A DNA stretch of 64,000 nt from assembly GCA_950097015.1 (NCBI GenBank), contig CATNEN010000039.1, positions 1,116,001 to 1,180,000 on the forward strand, given 5' to 3'. Shown here piece by piece: positions 22,400 to 34,406 of this stretch. Numbering within the stretch: position 1 is the first letter of the stretch; every line of letters begins with the position of its first letter. Both the position numbers and the translations under genes were made by a program. This DNA comes from Macrostomum hystrix. Lineage: Eukaryota; Platyhelminthes; Macrostomidae. The notes below the pieces were generated by a model. It had not been told where the DNA came from and searched no databases. It saw only the letters and a program-made list of their open reading frames with translations.

Positions 22400-23935
22400 A
22401 ATGGATTAGGTGGCAGGTGCTGATACTACAGCAGGATTAGGTGGCAGGTGCTGATACTACAGCAGGATTAGGTGGCAGGTGCTGATACTACAGCAGGATT
22501 AGGTGGATACTGCTGATACTACAGCAGGATTAGGTGGCAGGTGCTGATACTACAGCAGGATTAGGTGGGCAGGTGCTGATACTACAGCAGGATTAGGTGG
22601 ACTCCAATGGATTAGGTGGGCAGGTGCTGATACTACAGCAGGATTAGGTGGGCAGGTGCTGATACTACAGCAGGATTAGGTGGGCAGGTGCTGATACTAC
22701 AGCAGGATTAGGTGGCAGGTGCTGATACTACAGCAGGATTAGGTGCAGGTGCTGATACTACAGCAGGATTAGGTGGATACTGCTGATACTACAGCAGGAT
22801 TAGGTGGCAGGTGCTGATACTACAGCAGGATTAGGTGGCAGGTGCTGATACTACAGCAGGATTAGGTGGCAGGTGCTGATACTACAGCAGGATTAGGTGG
22901 CAGGTGCTGATACTACAGCAGGATTAGGTGGGCAGGTGCTGATACTACAGCAGGATTAGGTGGCAGGTGCTGATACTACAGCAGGATTAGGTGGCAGGTG
23001 CTGATACTACAGCAGGATTAGGTGGACTCCAATGGATTAGGTGGGCAGGTGCTGATACTACAGCAGGATTAGGTGGGCAGGTGCTGATACTACAGCAGGA
23101 TTAGGTGGCAGGTGCTGATACTACAGCAGGATTAGGTGGCAGGTGCTGATACTACAGCAGGATTAGGTGGCAGGTGCTGATACTACAGCAGGATTAGGTG
23201 GACTCCAATGGATTAGGTGGGCAGGTGCTGATACTACAGCAGAATTAGGTGGCAGGTGCTGATACTACAGCAGGATTAGGTGGCAGGTGCTGATACTACA
23301 GCAGGATTAGGTGCAGGTGCTGATACTACAGCAGGATTAGGTGGATACTGCTGATACTACAGCAGGATTAGGTGGCAGGTGCTGATACTACAGCAGGATT
23401 AGGTGGCAGGTGCTGATACTACAGCAGGATTAGGTGGATACTGCTGATACTACAGCAGGATTAGGTGGGCAGGTGCTGATACTACAGCAGGATTAGGTGG
23501 CAGGTGCTGATACTACAGCAGGATTAGGTGGCAGGTGCTGATACTACAGCAGGATTAGGTGGGCAGGTGCTGATACTACAGCAGGATTAGGTGGCAGGTG
23601 CTGATACTACAGCAGGATTAGGTGGGCAGGTGCTGATACTACAGCAGGATTAGGTGGCAGGTGCTGATACTACAGCAGGATTAGGTGGGCAGGTGCTGAT
23701 ACTACAGCAGGATTAGGTGGGCAGGTGCTGATACTACAGCAGGATTAGGTGGCAGGTGCTGATACTACAGCAGGATTAGGTGGGCAGGTGCTGATACTAC
23801 AGCAGGATTAGGTGGGCAGGTGCTGATACTACAGCAGGATTAGGTGGCAGGTGCTGATACTACAGCAGGATTAGGTGGCAGGTGCTGATACTACAGCAGG
23901 ATTAGGTGGCAGGTGCTGATACTACGGCAGGATTA
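22400..23935. repeat. 30-32-bp minisatellite array
   Basis: About 50 units containing AGGTGCTGATACTACAGCAG and GATTAGGTGG(G)C. Length varies by one or two bases at the G run, and a shorter ACTCCAATGGATTAGGTGG segment is interspersed. It lies between GATB and GUCD1. Confidence 0.95.
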
Positions 23936-24246
23936 AAATGAATCAAAAGAAAGTTATTTTCTCTTAAAAATGAATGAAGTGTGAGCAGTGTACTCAGAGA
24001 AACAAGCGACATGAGTTGGCATTAGCCCGCAATGATCGGTCAGCAATAACTCTGACAGGCAGGTGTGCGTATAGTAGTGACCACAGCAGATAATTTAATC
24101 AGTGAGAGCAAATGCAGAAGACCTAAAAACTGCTAGCGAAATTACGACTAAAATTGTAAAAATTGGTGATGTCGATACAAGCGCTCAAATTGTACAGAAA
24201 TTCATAGACATAATAATTCATAATTCATAATAAATCTATGAATAAG
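23936..24246. other. Unique spacer, no gene seen
   Basis: Single-copy AT-rich sequence between two arrays downstream of GATB. No feature recognised. Confidence 0.45.
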
Positions 24247-24826
24247 GTCAGCTACCCAAATCAGCTTCAGGCCTAGGGTCAGCTACCCAAATCAGCTTCA
24301 GGCCTAGGGTTAGCTACCCAAATCAACTTCAGGCATAGGGTTAGCTACCCAAATCAGCTTCAGGCATAGGGTTAGCTACCCAAATCAGCTTCAGGCATAG
24401 GGTTAGCTACCCAAATCAGCTTCAGGCCTAGGGTTAGCTACCCAAATAAGCTTCAGGCATAGGGTTAGCTACCCAAATCAGCTTCAGGCATAGGGTTAGC
24501 TACCCAAATCAGCTTCAGGCATAGGGTTAGCTACCCAAATCAGCTTCAGGCCTAGGGTTAGCTACCCAAATCAGCTTCAGGCATAGGGTTAGCTACCCAA
24601 ATCAGCTTCAGGCATAGGGTTAGCTACCCAAATCAGCTTCAGGCATAGGGTTAGCTACCCAAATCAGCTTCAGGCCTAGGGTTAGCTACCCAAATCAGCT
24701 TCAGGCATAGGGTTAGCTACCCAAATCAGCTTCAGGCATAGGGTTAGCTACCCAAATCAGCTTTAGGCCTAGGGTTAGCTACCCAAATCAGCTTCAGGCC
24801 TAGGGTTAGCTACCCAAATCAGCTTC
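24247..24826. repeat. 31-bp minisatellite at GATB 3' end
   Basis: About 19 copies of a 31-bp unit containing GGTTAGCTACCCAAATCAGC plus TTCAGGCATAG, with CAT/CCT variants. The array ends about 7 bp from the GATB stop codon, so the GATB 3' UTR must begin inside it. Confidence 0.95.
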
Positions 24827-24832
24827 TGGTGG

Positions 24833-27721
24833 TCACTGCGGGCTGGGTGGATGCCCAGTCGGGGCGGGCACCGGAGGCGCGGTCCCCTTGTCGAGCATGT
24901 CGGCGATGACCCTGGCGGCCACGGTGCGGTCGACCGTGTACTCGCAGGCCTCGAGGAACAGCAGCAGGAAGCGCTCCTCTATGACGGCGGCCTTCTTGGC
25001 GTTGCCGCGGGCGCGCAGTTTAGCGTGCTTGGCCAGCTGCTCGGCGTTCTTGGCTGCCGAGGCCTCCCGGTGGAAGAAGCTGGCGAACCGGTCCGCCACC
25101 TCGGCCGGGTCGCGGGCCAGAAGCCAGCCGCGGCGGCGGCACTCGGCCAGCGGGTCCAGGCCGGGCTGCTCGAACATCAGCGTCAGCAGTCGCTCGCCGA
25201 TTTCCTCGCTCACCATGGCGCCGTCAATGGCCAGGCTCAGGAAGGCACCGAACGACTCGGCGCTGATGCCGGTGGCTTCAATTGGGTCGGCCTCGACGCG
25301 GTTCAGCAGGCGGCGACAGTTGCCAAGGAAACAGTGGACGAACCAGCGGCCCAGCTGCCAGGAGGTCACGGGCCGCGGAAGGCCAGCGGCTGTGACGGCG
25401 GCGTCAAGAAAGCGCCAGTCGGAGTCCGGGCGGCCGGCGACCAGGTCAGATACCAGGTGCGGGTAGGAGAAGCCCAGCTCCTGGCGCAGCCATCGCCGGA
25501 TGTTGCAGGGCAGTTTGTCTGGGGGTGGCAGGCCGGCCGAGGCGGGCTGGAGCAGGTCGGTAGCTAGCAGCGGTGGCAAGTTAGGCTCGGGCATGAATCG
25601 GTAATCCTGGACTCGCTCCTTGTCTCGCATGCTCACCGTGTGGCCCGTGGCGACGTCCGCCAGGGCGCGGGTTTCGTTAATCACCTGGAAAGCGGGGAGG
25701 CAGCGGAAGAGAGCTACTCTCTGGCGAATGCGGTCGGGGGATGTCAGCTGAGGATCGGAGGATGTCATCTGAGGATCGGGGGATGTCATCTGAGGATCGG
25801 GGGATGTCATCTGAGGATCAGGGGAATTTCATCTGAGGATCAGGGGATATTATATGATGATCAGGGGGATATCATCTGAGGATCAGGGGGATATCACCTG
25901 AGGATCAGGGGGATATCATCTGAGGATCAGGGGGATGTCATCTGAGGATCAGGGGGATGTCATCTGAGGATCAGGGGGATGTCATCTGAGGATCAGGGGG
26001 ATGTCATCTGGGGATCAGGGGGATGTCATCTGAGGATCAGGGGGATATCACCTGAGGATCAGGGGGATATCATCTGAGGATCAGGGGGATGTCATCTGAG
26101 GATCAGGGGGATGTCATCTGAGGATCAGGGGGATGTCATCTGAGGATCAGGGGGATGTCATCTGGGGATCAGGGGGATGTCATCTGAGGATCAGGGGGAT
26201 GTCATCTGGGGATCAGGGGGATGTCATCTGAGGATCAGGGGGATGTCATCTGAGAGGGGTATCACCTGAGGATCGGGGTCGGGATTCCCTGTTGGAATGG
26301 GGATGTAAATTTACCTGAACAATGGAAGTTCAGCAAAATACAGGTGGGTTTCCAGTTAGGATTTCAGGATTTGGCAAAATCGTTCACTTCTCACCTCGCC
26401 GCCTTCGTCCAGGATTTTGGACTGCCGAGCCACCTCGCAGTCCACGGCCTTGGCCAGCGCGGCCAGGCTGTTGATGTTCTTAATCTCGGTGCGAACGCCC
26501 AGGGGTGCGGAGGAAGTGGCTCCGCCAGAGCCAGCGGGAATCACCGGTCTGCACGAGACGTTCGCGTCGACGCGAAGGGCGCCCTCCGCCAGATTGCCGG
26601 AGCAAGCGCCGAGGCAGCGAAGCAGGTCGACGAGTTCGCGAACGAAACCGGCCGCCTCGGCGCCGCAGGTGAGAGTCGGCCCGGTGACCAGCTCCATGAG
26701 GGCAATGCCTGAGGGGATAGTTTCCAGTGGGGAATTCCCTGTAAGGTTCCAGTGGGAAATCCCAGTCATGTTCCTTCTGGGAAATCCCAGTCATGTTCCT
26801 TCTGGGAAATCCCCAGTCAAGTTTTTGGTGGAGAATCCGAGTGGAGAACTTCAGTTAGGAATCCCATTGATTATCCAGTTGGAAGGACGCACCTGCTCTG
26901 TTGAGGTCGATGAGGCTGAGCTGCCTCTCCGAGTCGTGCAGGCTGCGGCCGCTGTCCTGCTCCAGCTGCAGCTGGACAATGTCCACTACGGACTCCGCTA
27001 TGGATTTCGGGTCGCGCTCATTTGGCTGCCAGTAGAATGCGAGGCGACCATCGTTAGCCAGCGGGCGGAAGTGCTGCGTGATCTGGTAGCCTGCCTGGTG
27101 ATGGGTGCGAGGTAACCATCGAGCTGATTGGTTCGATTTATGAATTCGGAAGGCTGCGTGAGGTGTGCAAGGCCTGGCGAGAGGTGCGTGATCGGCGGGT
27201 GAGGCGGGTGAGGCGTGGCGAGAAGTGGGTGAGGCGTGGCGTGAGGTGGGTGGTGCGTGGCGTGAGGTGGATAAGGTGTGGCGTCAGGTGGGTGAGGCCT
27301 GGCGAGAGGTGGTTGTGCTAAATAGCTCGTATGGGGAAAATACTAATATAATAATAAGGAACTCACAGGCATGTCCGCATAGAAGTAATGCTTCCGATCA
27401 AACGCAGAGATCTCATTGATGCGGCAGTTAAGCGCCAGTGCAGTTCTCAGAGCCAGCTCAACGCAGCGCTGATTTAAAACCTGGATAGTACGAGAGATTC
27501 GAGCATAAGTAATTTAGGCTTCATTTTATCATTTTCGTTCACAAAGCACATTCACTTACCGGTAGGGTGCCAGGTACCGCGGCATCAAACAGGCTGACCT
27601 GGGTGTTAACCGGCATGGAGAATTCCGTCGGGGACTGGGAGAACAACTTGGAAGCGCTGCTAATTTGGGCATGAACTTCCAGGCCAATCACGCCCTGCCA
27701 GAGACGCTTCAGGCCAGACAT
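24833..27721 (-). CDS. GATB: Mitochondrial Glu-tRNA(Gln) amidotransferase subunit B
   Basis: GatB is the tRNA-binding, kinase-type subunit of the GatCAB complex that converts Glu-tRNA(Gln) to Gln-tRNA(Gln) in mitochondria. Five exons: 27721-27560, 27480-27367, 27094-26893, 26708-26395, 25684-24833, phases 0, 0, 1, 0, give 547 residues (human about 557). Family blocks in order: [98 protein letters not shown], and a C-terminal GatB/Yqey helical region. An acceptor-like ACTAACAG lies 16 nt before the ATG. Introns 1 to 3 are short (79, 272, 184 bp); intron 4 holds a 22-bp array. Other Gat subunits are not in the window. Confidence 0.95.
25741..26262. repeat. 22-bp minisatellite in GATB intron 4
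   Basis: About 23 copies of a 22-bp unit, GATCAGGGGGATGTCATCTG plus AG, with ATATC and shortened variants. The first units, next to exon 5, read GGATCGGGGGATGTCATCTG, and a minus-strand frame runs from exon 5 into them (MTSPDPQ repeats), but the splice acceptor at 25685 excludes them. Confidence 0.93.
27185..27310. repeat. Short ~21-bp repeat in GATB intron 2
   Basis: Five or six imperfect copies of a roughly 21-bp unit containing GTGAGGCGTGGCGAGAAGTG. It lies inside intron 27095-27366. Confidence 0.75.
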
Positions 27722-27854
27722 GGCGGCACCGGCCAAACTGTTAGTCAATTAAGTCCTGAAGCTGGAAAATGTACAGCTAATCCCTGAAAAATAATTTTGT
27801 AATTAGCTCGTAGCAATACAATAACGCTAAACTTGAGTCTTTTTTAGACACGGA

Positions 27855-28140
27855 AAAACGGCGTGAAGTGGGCGCGCGGAGGGGTAGGAATGGATTTTAA
27901 ATTGCGTGATGTGGGTGCGCGGAGGGGTAGGAATGGATTTTAAATGGTGTGATGTGGGTGCGCGGAGGGGTAGGAATGGATTTTAAATGGCGTTAGGTGG
28001 GCGTGCGGAGGGGTAGGAATGGATTTCAAATGGCGTGAGGTGGGCGCGCGGAGGGGTAGGAATGGATTTTAAATGGCGTGAGGTGGGTGCGCGGAGGGAT
28101 AGGAATGGATTTTAAATGGCGTGAGGTGGATGCGCGGATG
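27855..28140. repeat. 44-bp minisatellite array
   Basis: Six to seven copies of a roughly 44-bp unit with GCGCGGAGGGGTAGGAATGG and ATTTTAAATGGCGTGAGGTG. It lies about 130 bp upstream of the GATB start codon. Confidence 0.9.
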
Positions 28141-28829
28141 GTTATGCCATAGACAGAGAAAGTTGTCTACAGATAAAACCTACTTATCTAGGCAGATTTA
28201 AATATTAAGAAATAATGTTAAAAACACAGACAAATTAAAAATACACTCACAAAACAGTATTTTCACGAGCACAAAATATGTGTAATTGCATAAGCACATT
28301 AGATTATTAGAACCGAATCAGACAACGAAAGAAAAATAATCAAAACTGTATGCTAAAAATATGTTTAAAATAGTGATTAAATCGGAATTAATAGTACGAA
28401 CTGATACGTAGTGTAAATTCGAAGTTAAATTTTTAAACGAAGTTAATACTGACACCTTACAAAACATATACTTTCTACTAGGTAATTAAACGATTCGATA
28501 TTGGAAAAAATAATTAACGTTTTTAAAACAAGACCTGATTGACCTGATAAAAAAATATTTATCAGCACTTAGATCAGCAAACAGTATACACAAAATCAAA
28601 TAAACAAAAAGATAACGTTAAATATTAAAAATAAATCAGCCCCTCATAAAATCGATTGTAAAATGGACTTCACAAAAAATGATGATAGCATTGTGAACAT
28701 AAACAATAACATAACTGAAATAACATTGCTTTAAAAAACTGTAAAAACACAGCAAATGGAATAGCACAGAGCGATAATCACAGTTTGACATCTGATTGAA
28801 GGCCACGCCACTCGACAGTAACTAGCACA
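28141..28829. other. AT-rich unique spacer, no gene seen
   Basis: Very AT-rich sequence upstream of GATB with poly-A stretches. No exon, RNA gene or repeat identified. Confidence 0.5.
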
Positions 28830-30680
28830 CTAGCCAAATCCCATTAGCACACTTCCTAGCCAAATCCCATCAGCACACTTCCTAGCCAAATCCCATTAGC
28901 ACACTTCCTAGCCAAATCCCATCAGCACACTTCCTAGCCAAATCCCATCGGCACACTTCCTAGCCAAATCCCATTAGCACACTTCCTAGCCAAATCCCAT
29001 CAGCACACTTCCTAGCCAAATCCCATCAGCACACTTCCTAGCCAAATCCCATCAGCACACTTCCTAGCCAAATCCCATTAGCACACTTCCTAGCCAAATC
29101 CCATCAGCACACTTCCTAGCCAAATCCCATCAGCACACTTCCTAGCCAAATCCCATCAGCACACTTCCTAGCCAAATCCCATCAGCACACTTCCTAGCCA
29201 AATCCCATTAGCACACTTCCTAGCCAAATCCCATCAGCACACTTCCTAGCCAAATCCCATCAGCACACTTCTTAGCCAAATCCCATCAGCACACTTCCTA
29301 GCCAAATCCCATCAGCACACTTCCTAGCCAAATCCCATCAGCACACTTCCTAGCCAAATCCCATCAGCACACTTCCTAGCCAAATCCCATCAGCACACTT
29401 CCTAGCCAAATCCCATCAGCACACTTCCTAGCCAAATCCCATCAGCACACTTCCTAGCCAAATCCCATTAGCACACTTCCTAGCCAAATCCCATCAGCAC
29501 ACTTCCTAGCCAAATCCCATTAGCACACTTCCTAGCCAAATCCCATCAGCACACTTCCTAGCCAAATCCCATTAGCACACTTCCTAGCCAAATCCCATCA
29601 GCACACTTCCTAGCCAAATCCCATCAGCACACTTCCTAGCCAAATCCCATCAGCACACTTCCTAGCCAAATCCCATCAGCACACTTCCTAGCCAAATCCC
29701 ATTAGCACACTTCCTAGCCAAATCCCATCAGCACACTTCCTAGCCAAATCCCATCAGCACACTTCCTAGCCAAATCCCATTAGCACACTTCCTAGCCAAA
29801 TCCCATCAGCACACTTCCTAGCCAAATCCCATTAGCACACTTCCTAGCCAAATCCCATCAGCACACTTCCTAGCCAAATCCCATCAGCACACTTCCTAGC
29901 CAAATCCCATTAGCACACTTCCTAGCCAAATCCCATCAGCACACTTCCTAGCCAAATCCCATCAGCACACTTCCTAGCCAAATCCCATCAGCACACTTCC
30001 TAGCCAAATCCCATCAGCACACTTCCTAGCCAAATCCCATTAGCACACTTCCTAGCCAAATCCCATTAGCACACTTCCTAGCCAAATCCCATTAGCACAC
30101 TTCCTAGCCAAATCCCATCAGCACACTTCCTAGCCAAATCCCATCAGCACACTTCCTAGCCAAATCCCATTAGCACACTTCCTAGCCAAATCCCATTAGC
30201 ACACTTCCTAGCCAAATCCCATCAGCACACTTCCTAGCCAAATCCCATCAGCACACTTCCTAGCCAAATCCCATTAGCACACTTCCTAGCCAAATCCCAT
30301 CAGCACACTTCCTAGCCAAATCCCATCAGCACACTTCCTAGCCAAATCCCATCAGCACACTTCCTAGCCAAATCCCATCAGCCCACTTCCTAGCCAAATC
30401 CCATCAGCCCACTTCCTAGCCAAATCCCATTAGCACACTTCCTAGCCAAATCCCATCAGCACACTTCCTAGCCAAATCCCATCAGCCCACTTCCTAGCCA
30501 AATCCAATCAACAGCCCTTCCTAGCCAAATCCCATCAGCACACTTCCTAGCCGAATCCCATCGGCACACTTCCTAGCCAAATCCCATCAGCACACTTCCT
30601 AGCCAAATCCCATCGGCACACTTCCTAGCCAAATCCCATCAGCACACTTCCTAGCCATAATCCCATCAGTAGCCCTTCCT
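28830..30680. repeat. 26-bp minisatellite abutting HAAO 3' end
   Basis: About 71 copies of a 26-bp unit, ATCAGCACACTTCCTAGCCA plus AATCCC, very homogeneous (mostly C/T at the second codon-like position). The last degenerate units overlap the HAAO stop codon region (30666), so the array runs into the coding end. Confidence 0.96.
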
Positions 30681-31934
30681 AGCGGGATCTTGGCTCGCCT
30701 TCAGCAGCCGGCTGCCAGCAGCTTGCACAGCGCTGAAGGCAACGCCAGCGGGCACCAGAAGCGAATCGTTGACGTCCAAGCGTCGCCTCGCACTCGCCTT
30801 GTCGCCGTCCACAGCCGAAGTGAGGAAAAGCTCGCTCTGGCCAGCCAGCTGCAGTAGCCAGGTCTGGCAGCCGGCTTCAACAAACTGCCGCCTGCCGTCG
30901 CCGAGACCGACAACCTCCACGAGGAACTGATAGCCCTGGCTGCGGGGAAACACCGCCATGGCTGATGTTCCCTGATTTTCGACTTCGCCGTCAGCTTCGG
31001 CCTCGCCGTCAAGCTGCCGGCGATGCTCATCCAGCCAGTCGGCCAGCGTCACGGGCGGCGGCGGCCGAATCTCCGGTTTGTAGGCCACGGGCGCGGGCGC
31101 CGCTGCAATGGAGCCGCCAGCCGACGGCTTGCCAGTGCGGAACTCCTCGGAGCGGCGGTACTCGGCGATGATCTCGGCCACCTGGGAGCCCAGGTCGCGC
31201 ATGTGCACGTACCGCTCAAACAGTGGCGCCAGAGTGGGCGATCCGTCTGCCGATTCAACAAAGTAGCGCAGGCCGTCCATCTCAGTGGCCGGCCGCTCCC
31301 TGGCGTTCACAGAATCAAAGGCCGGAGTACAATGCACTGGGGAATGCCGAATGGGAAAGGGGAGATGGAGAAGAACAGATGGAGAATGGGATTATAGGCA
31401 AGGAGAAACTTGGAAGATAGGCAAGGAGAGATGGGGAAAGGAGATAGGGAAGGGGAGATGGAGCAGGGGGATTAGGAATGGGAGATGGAGGACAGGAAAT
31501 AGGGAAGGAGAGATGGAGGATAGGTTATAGGGAAGGAGATGGAGTAGGGAGATTAGGAAAGGGAGGTGGAGGACAGGAAGGGAATCAGCGGACCTCTCGA
31601 TCACCCAGCCGATGGTGTCAGCCTGTCGCTGTGGACTGTGGAACACGTTGCCGGGCAGCAGGAACAGCTGGCCCTGCCGGATTGGCTGGCTAACGAACTC
31701 GCAGCCCACCAGCATGCGCAGCTCCATGTCGCCGGTGGTCATGTAGAACAGCTCCTCGCCCTCCTCGATGTGGAAGTCCTTGCGCTGGTTGGGCCCGCCA
31801 ACGTAGAAGAGTTTAAGCTGGCCCTCATTGTGAAGCATCTTGTTGCAGACGGGTGGCAGGAAGTACTCTCTATCGAACGCCACCCAGTTCTCAACGTTTA
31901 CGACATCGGGTACGGAGAGGCTGCTTGAGCTCAT
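30666..31934 (-). CDS. HAAO: 3-hydroxyanthranilate 3,4-dioxygenase
   Basis: HAAO is the cytosolic Fe(II) cupin enzyme that opens 3-hydroxyanthranilate to the quinolinate precursor in the kynurenine route to NAD. Two exons, 31934-31594 and 31299-30666, join in phase 2 to give 324 residues (human about 286). The cupin core is FLPPVCNKMLH, VGGPNQRKDFHIEEGEELFY and FLLPGNVFHSPQR. From this start the iron ligands map to H55, E61 and H99, and substrate arginines to R51 and R103. MDGLRYFVE, SEEFRTGKP, NDSLLVPAGV and SQDPARK complete the match. The donor is AG/GTCCGC, a weak site, but it restores the family sequence exactly. An upstream ATG at 31994 lies in a degenerate unit of the neighbouring array and was rejected; an ACTCCTCGCAG acceptor ends 4 nt before the chosen ATG. 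Confidence 0.93.
31365..31575. repeat. Degenerate purine-rich repeat in HAAO intron
   Basis: Irregular repeats of about 20 bp built on GGAGATGGAGGACAGGAAAT and similar purine-rich words. It fills most of intron 31300-31593 and puts a pyrimidine-rich tract on the transcribed strand. Confidence 0.75.
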
Positions 31935-32021
31935 GGCGCTGCGAGGAGTTGTGGGAACTTTCTTCGATACAGAAATCTTGAAATCTAGGGACATTGCTGG
32001 TTTGGGATTTCCGTCTGCTGA

Positions 32022-33587
32022 TTAGGGATTGCTCACTGCTGATTAGGGATTTCTGACTGCTGATTAGGGATTTCTGACTGCTGATTAGGGATTGCTGGCT
32101 GCTGATTAGGGATTGCTGACTGCTGATTAGGGATTGCTCACTGCTGATTAGGGATTGCTGGCTGCTGATTAGGGATTGCTGACTGCTGATTAGGGATTGC
32201 TCACTGCTGATTAGGGATTGCTGACTGCTGATTAGGGATTGCTCACTGCTGATTAGGGATCGCTGGCTGCTGATTAGGGATTGCTGGCTGCTGATTAGGG
32301 ATTGCTGACTGCTGATTAGGGATTGCTCACTGCTGATTAGGGATCGCTGACTGCTGATTAGGGATTGCTCACTGCTGATTAGGGATCGCTGGCTGCTGAT
32401 TAGGGATTGCTGACTGCTGATTAGGGATTGCTCACTGCTGATTAGGGATCGCTGAATGCTGATTAGGGATTGCTGACTGCTGATTAGGGATTGCTGACTG
32501 CTGATTAGGGATTGCTCACTGCTGATTAGGGATTGCTCACTGCTGATTAGGGATTGCTCACTGCTGATTAGGGATTGCTGACTGCTGATTAGGGATCGCT
32601 GGCTGCTGATTAGGGATTGCTGGCTGCTGATTAGGGATTGCTGACTGCTGATTAGGGATTGCTCACTGCTGATTAGGGATCGCTGACTGCTGATTAGGGA
32701 TTGCTCACTGCTGATTAGGGATCGCTGGCTGCTGATTAGGGATTGCTGACTGCTGATTAGGGATTGCTCACTGCTGATTAGGGATCGCTGAATGCTGATT
32801 AGGGATTGCTGACTGCTGATTAGGGATTGCTGACTGCTGATTAGGGATTGCTCACTGCTGATTAGGGATTGCTCACTGCTGATTAGGGATTGCTCACTGC
32901 TGATTAGGGATTGCTCACTGCTGATTAGGGATTGCTCACTGCTCATTACGGATTTCTCACTGCTGATTAGGGATTGCTGACTGCTGATTAGGGATCGCTG
33001 ACTGCTGATTATGGATTTCTGACTGCTGATTAGGGATTGCTCACTGCTGATTAGGGATTTCTGACTGCTGATTAGGAATTTCTGACTGCTGATTAGGGAT
33101 TTTTGACTGCTGATTAGGAATTTCTGACTGCTGATTAGGGATTTCTGACTGCTGATTAGGGATTGCTCACTGCTGATTATGGATTTTTCACTGCTGATTA
33201 GGGATTGCTCACTGCTGATTAGGGATTGCTCACTGCTGATTAGGGATTGCTGACTGCTGATTAGGGATTTCTGACTGCTGATTAGGGATTGCTCACTGCT
33301 GATTAGGGATTGCTCACTGCTGATTAGGGATTGCTGACTGCTGATTAGGGATTTCTGACTGCTGATTAGGGATTTTTCACTGCTGATTAGGGATTTTTCA
33401 CTGCTGATTAGGGATTGCTCACTGCTGATTAGGGATTTCTGACTGCTGATTAGGAATTTCTGATTGTTGATTAGGGATTTCTGACTGCTGATTAGGAATT
33501 TCTGACTGCTGATTAGGGATTTCTGACTGGTGATTAGGGATTTCTCACTGCTGATTAGGGATTTCTGACTGCTGATTAGGGATTGGG
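32022..33587. repeat. 21-bp minisatellite upstream of HAAO
   Basis: About 75 copies of a 21-bp unit, GATTAGGGATTGCTGACTGC plus T, with CGCTG, TTTCTG and CTCAC variants. A block of 336 bp (16 units) is repeated: the marker CGCTGGCTGC followed by a second GGCTGC unit occurs at 32261 and 32597. A 351-codon minus frame (LISSQQS) is an artefact. The final degenerate unit reaches 31994. Confidence 0.95.
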
Positions 33588-34406
33588 CAATAAAATGCGA
33601 AGGTACTTAAACTCACTGAGGTCTTTAGAGATCGCGACTTACAATTGTGCAAAATAACGAATCTCAATGAGACTATTCAGTTGATCGTTAGTTATAACAA
33701 AAATTGATAGACTATCAGGTGACCAGTGAAACTAGCTGCAAGCTGGCTGGCACACCTGTAAATAATACTTTATTTATTATAGGGAAAAGGCATGGCAACT
33801 GATCAAACTGATTCCAGACAGGAAAATGCAAAAACCAGGTAGCAGAAAATTGCTTTAAAATGTAGTTAAACAAACAAGATGATGCTTAGGTTCGATTGAA
33901 TGCAAACACAATAGGGAAATGCAAGCAAACTTACTGTACTACAATAATTATATGACAAAAAATTATACCACTAAAATGTTTTTATTCTAGATACTGGAAC
34001 AAGACGTAAAAACTTGTTTAAAAAAACCCAATTAAGTATGCTGATATTAATGGATCAGGTGAGAAGTTTGGAGTCGAGATTATTAAAATCGCAGACTCTA
34101 TGAACAACGTTTTGTGAGCAGTGTGAGAATGTGCATGAAAACTTGTTCTATTGATTACTTTTGCTTTGCATTTCCAGTGAGCCCTTTCAACCAGGATTAC
34201 TTGTCTATGGCCCAATAAAATAAGACAAGAAAATGGACGAATGAGATAGGAGGGCAATGTATTGTCCTGTTTAATCCATAATAAATGGGTTCAATTGAGC
34301 CTGTAACCACTTTTCCACGAAGAGTCTTGCGTCAGAGTTCAGTAGTTATTGGAAAATATTGGTCCATGATAATTGGTTTGTTATACTCATAGCAAGAGTT
34401 GACAGG
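33588..34406. other. NAA40 3' flank, no gene seen
   Basis: AT-rich unique sequence between NAA40 and the next array. On the minus strand AATAAATAAAG at about 33768-33778 could serve as the NAA40 polyadenylation signal, about 630 bp past its stop. Nothing else recognised. Confidence 0.45.

Noticed and set aside
25741-25810. N-terminal MTSPDPQ repeats fused to GATB exon 5
   Set aside because: They are intron array read in frame; the acceptor at 25685 and exon 4 give the conserved GatB sequence.
28830-30680. CRISPR-like regular repeats
   Set aside because: Units are contiguous with no unique spacers, and the host is a eukaryote with spliced genes.
31935-31994. Upstream in-frame ATG at 31994 as HAAO start
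   Set aside because: The segment CCAGCAATGTCCCTAG resembles a degenerate unit of the adjacent array, and a good acceptor lies between it and the conserved protein start.
32022-33587. Interstitial telomere (TTAGGG) array
   Set aside because: TTAGGG occurs once per 21-bp unit and is not itself tandem; this is an ordinary minisatellite.
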